6,097 nucleotides of DNA, taken from NCBI GenBank assembly GCA_030646655.1, contig JAUSLB010000082.1, positions 1 to 6,097 on the forward strand, in the 5' to 3' direction. Below, piece after piece: positions 5,349-6,097 of this stretch (positions are counted from its first letter, which is position 1; the number at the start of each line of letters is the position of its first letter). Source of the stretch: Deltaproteobacteria bacterium (GTDB taxonomy: Bacteria > Desulfobacterota > GWC2-55-46). The position numbers and the translations under genes are program-made. The notes below the pieces were generated by a model. It was not told the DNA's origin. It was given only the letters and a program-made list of their open reading frames with translations, and did not search any database.

Positions 5349-6097
5349 ATGAAAGTCCTATATTTCGACTGCCCAATGGGCATAAGCGGCGACATGTGCA
5401 TGGCCGCGCTCATCGACATGGGCGTTGATTTCAAAATGGTATTAAAGGAGCTTAAGAAGCTCAAGGCCGATAAGATAGATGTAGCCATAAATAAGGAACT
5501 CCGCCATTCGATAGCAGGGACTACATTCAGGGTAAGGATCAAAGAGTCCCACCACCATAGGACTTTCAAGGACATAAAGGGGCTCATAAACGACAGCAAA
5601 CTTTCGCCTGACGTAAAGAATTTGAGCGTATCGATCTTTAAAGAAATCGCCGTAGCCGAAGGCAAGGTCCACGGCATCCCCTTACAGGATGTCCACTTCC
5701 ACGAGGTCGGGGCAATGGACTCGATAATAGACATCGTCGGCGCTTCGGTAGCGATAATGTCCCTTAAGGCGGACAGGATAATATCGTCGCCCATCCCGCT
5801 CGGCTCAGGCTGGGCGAACACCATGCACGGCAGGATCCCGATACCCGCCCCGGCTACCGTTGAGATATTAAAAGGAGTCCCTATCGTATCGACCGAAATA
5901 CCCTTCGAGCTTACGACCCCGACAGGCGCGGCCATAATAAAGACGGTGGCGAGCGGGTTCGGCCCCCTGCCGGACATGGTGATAGAAAAGACAGGCTACG
6001 GCGCGGGGAAAAAGGATTTCAGGGAGTCCGCCAATATCTTAAGGGTGATGCTCGGGGAGGCAAGGGAGGAGCAACCTGCCTCCGGAGGCAGGTTGCT
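5349..6097 (+). CDS. larC: LarC N-terminal domain, nickel insertion into the pincer cofactor (3' end outside window)
   Basis: LarC is a CTP-dependent cyclometallase that inserts nickel into the thiolated pincer nucleotide, the last step of NPN synthesis after LarB and LarE. ATG 5349 is preceded by GAAGGG at 5338-5343, 5 nt upstream, and gives the typical N-terminus DCPMGISGDMCMAALIDMG (residues 7-25). Further family motifs are SHHHRTFKDI (67-76), VHFHEVGAMDSIIDIVG (115-131), SPIPLGSG, HGRIPIPAPATVEILKGVP, ELTTPTGAA and GYGAGKKDF...ANILRVMLGE. The reading frame stays open for 249 codons to the last base. The C-terminal domain that normally follows this linker (about 400 residues in total) is not in the window. 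In L. plantarum the two halves are encoded as larC1 and larC2, joined by programmed frameshifting; this window stops near the equivalent junction. The final ten codons (EEQPASGGRL) fall in a perfect palindrome. The older family name is DUF111. Confidence 0.93.
   Translation, partial: MKVLYFDCPMGISGDMCMAALIDMGVDFKMVLKELKKLKADKIDVAINKELRHSIAGTTFRVRIKESHHHRTFKDIKGLINDSKLSPDVKNLSVSIFKEIAVAEGKVHGIPLQDVHFHEVGAMDSIIDIVGASVAIMSLKADRIISSPIPLGSGWANTMHGRIPIPAPATVEILKGVPIVSTEIPFELTTPTGAAIIKTVASGFGPLPDMVIEKTGYGAGKKDFRESANILRVMLGEAREEQPASGGRL
6070..6097. repeat. Perfect 28-bp palindrome at the window end, inside larC
   Basis: The left arm AGCAACCTGCCTCC (6070-6083) is the exact reverse complement of the right arm GGAGGCAGGTTGCT (6084-6097), with no spacer. 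It lies after the conserved LRVMLGE end of the LarC N-terminal domain and is read in frame. The purine-rich, Shine-Dalgarno-like AGGGAGGAG (6063-6071) directly precedes it. It may be a dispersed hairpin repeat in a protein linker, a real RNA element, or an assembly break or fold-back at a contig end. Confidence 0.75.

Noticed and set aside
5327..5977. Minus-strand open frame (216 codons) opposite larC
   Set aside because: It is antisense to well-conserved LarC motifs and shows no protein-family signature of its own.

Overview
This is a bacterial chromosomal window (or contig end) holding three blocks, all on the + strand. The sequence is moderately GC-rich and uses many ATA (Ile) and AGG (Arg) codons. 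Together with the gene content (a chemotaxis-type signalling operon and nickel-pincer cofactor genes), this suggests an uncultured Gram-negative lineage of the deltaproteobacterial or Nitrospirota type. That placement is a loose impression, not a demonstrated assignment.

Layout. (1) Positions 1-482 are the C-terminal half of thiL, thiamine-monophosphate kinase, cut by the window start. (2) Positions 483-717 are a non-coding region of about 235 bp with a good sigma70-type promoter (TTGACT, 18 bp, TATAAT) and several short palindromes and direct repeats that look like regulator sites. (3) Positions 718-4435 are a compact four-gene chemosensory operon in the order MCP, CheW, CheY, CheA. It is followed by a strong hairpin at 4451-4487. 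(4) Positions 4518-6097 are larB and the N-terminal domain of larC, two of the three enzymes that build the nickel-pincer nucleotide (NPN) cofactor. larC is still open at the window end, which coincides exactly with a perfect 28-bp palindrome.

How the genes work together. The MCP homologue has two membrane helices but almost no extracytoplasmic loop. It should form arrays with the CheA kinase through the CheW adaptor, and CheA should phosphorylate the single-domain CheY. CheA lacks the P2 CheY-docking domain, the receptor shows no obvious methylation pairs or CheR tether, and no cheR or cheB lies in the window. The set therefore looks like a reduced chemosensory pathway rather than a full flagellar one; its output is not visible here. 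LarB carboxylates and hydrolyses nicotinic acid adenine dinucleotide, and LarC later inserts nickel after LarE adds sulfur. LarE and the NPN-using enzyme must be encoded elsewhere.

No clearly new multi-gene system is visible. The items most worth a second look are the palindrome inside or at the end of larC, the reduced receptor/kinase architecture, and the repeat-rich region upstream of the chemosensory operon.
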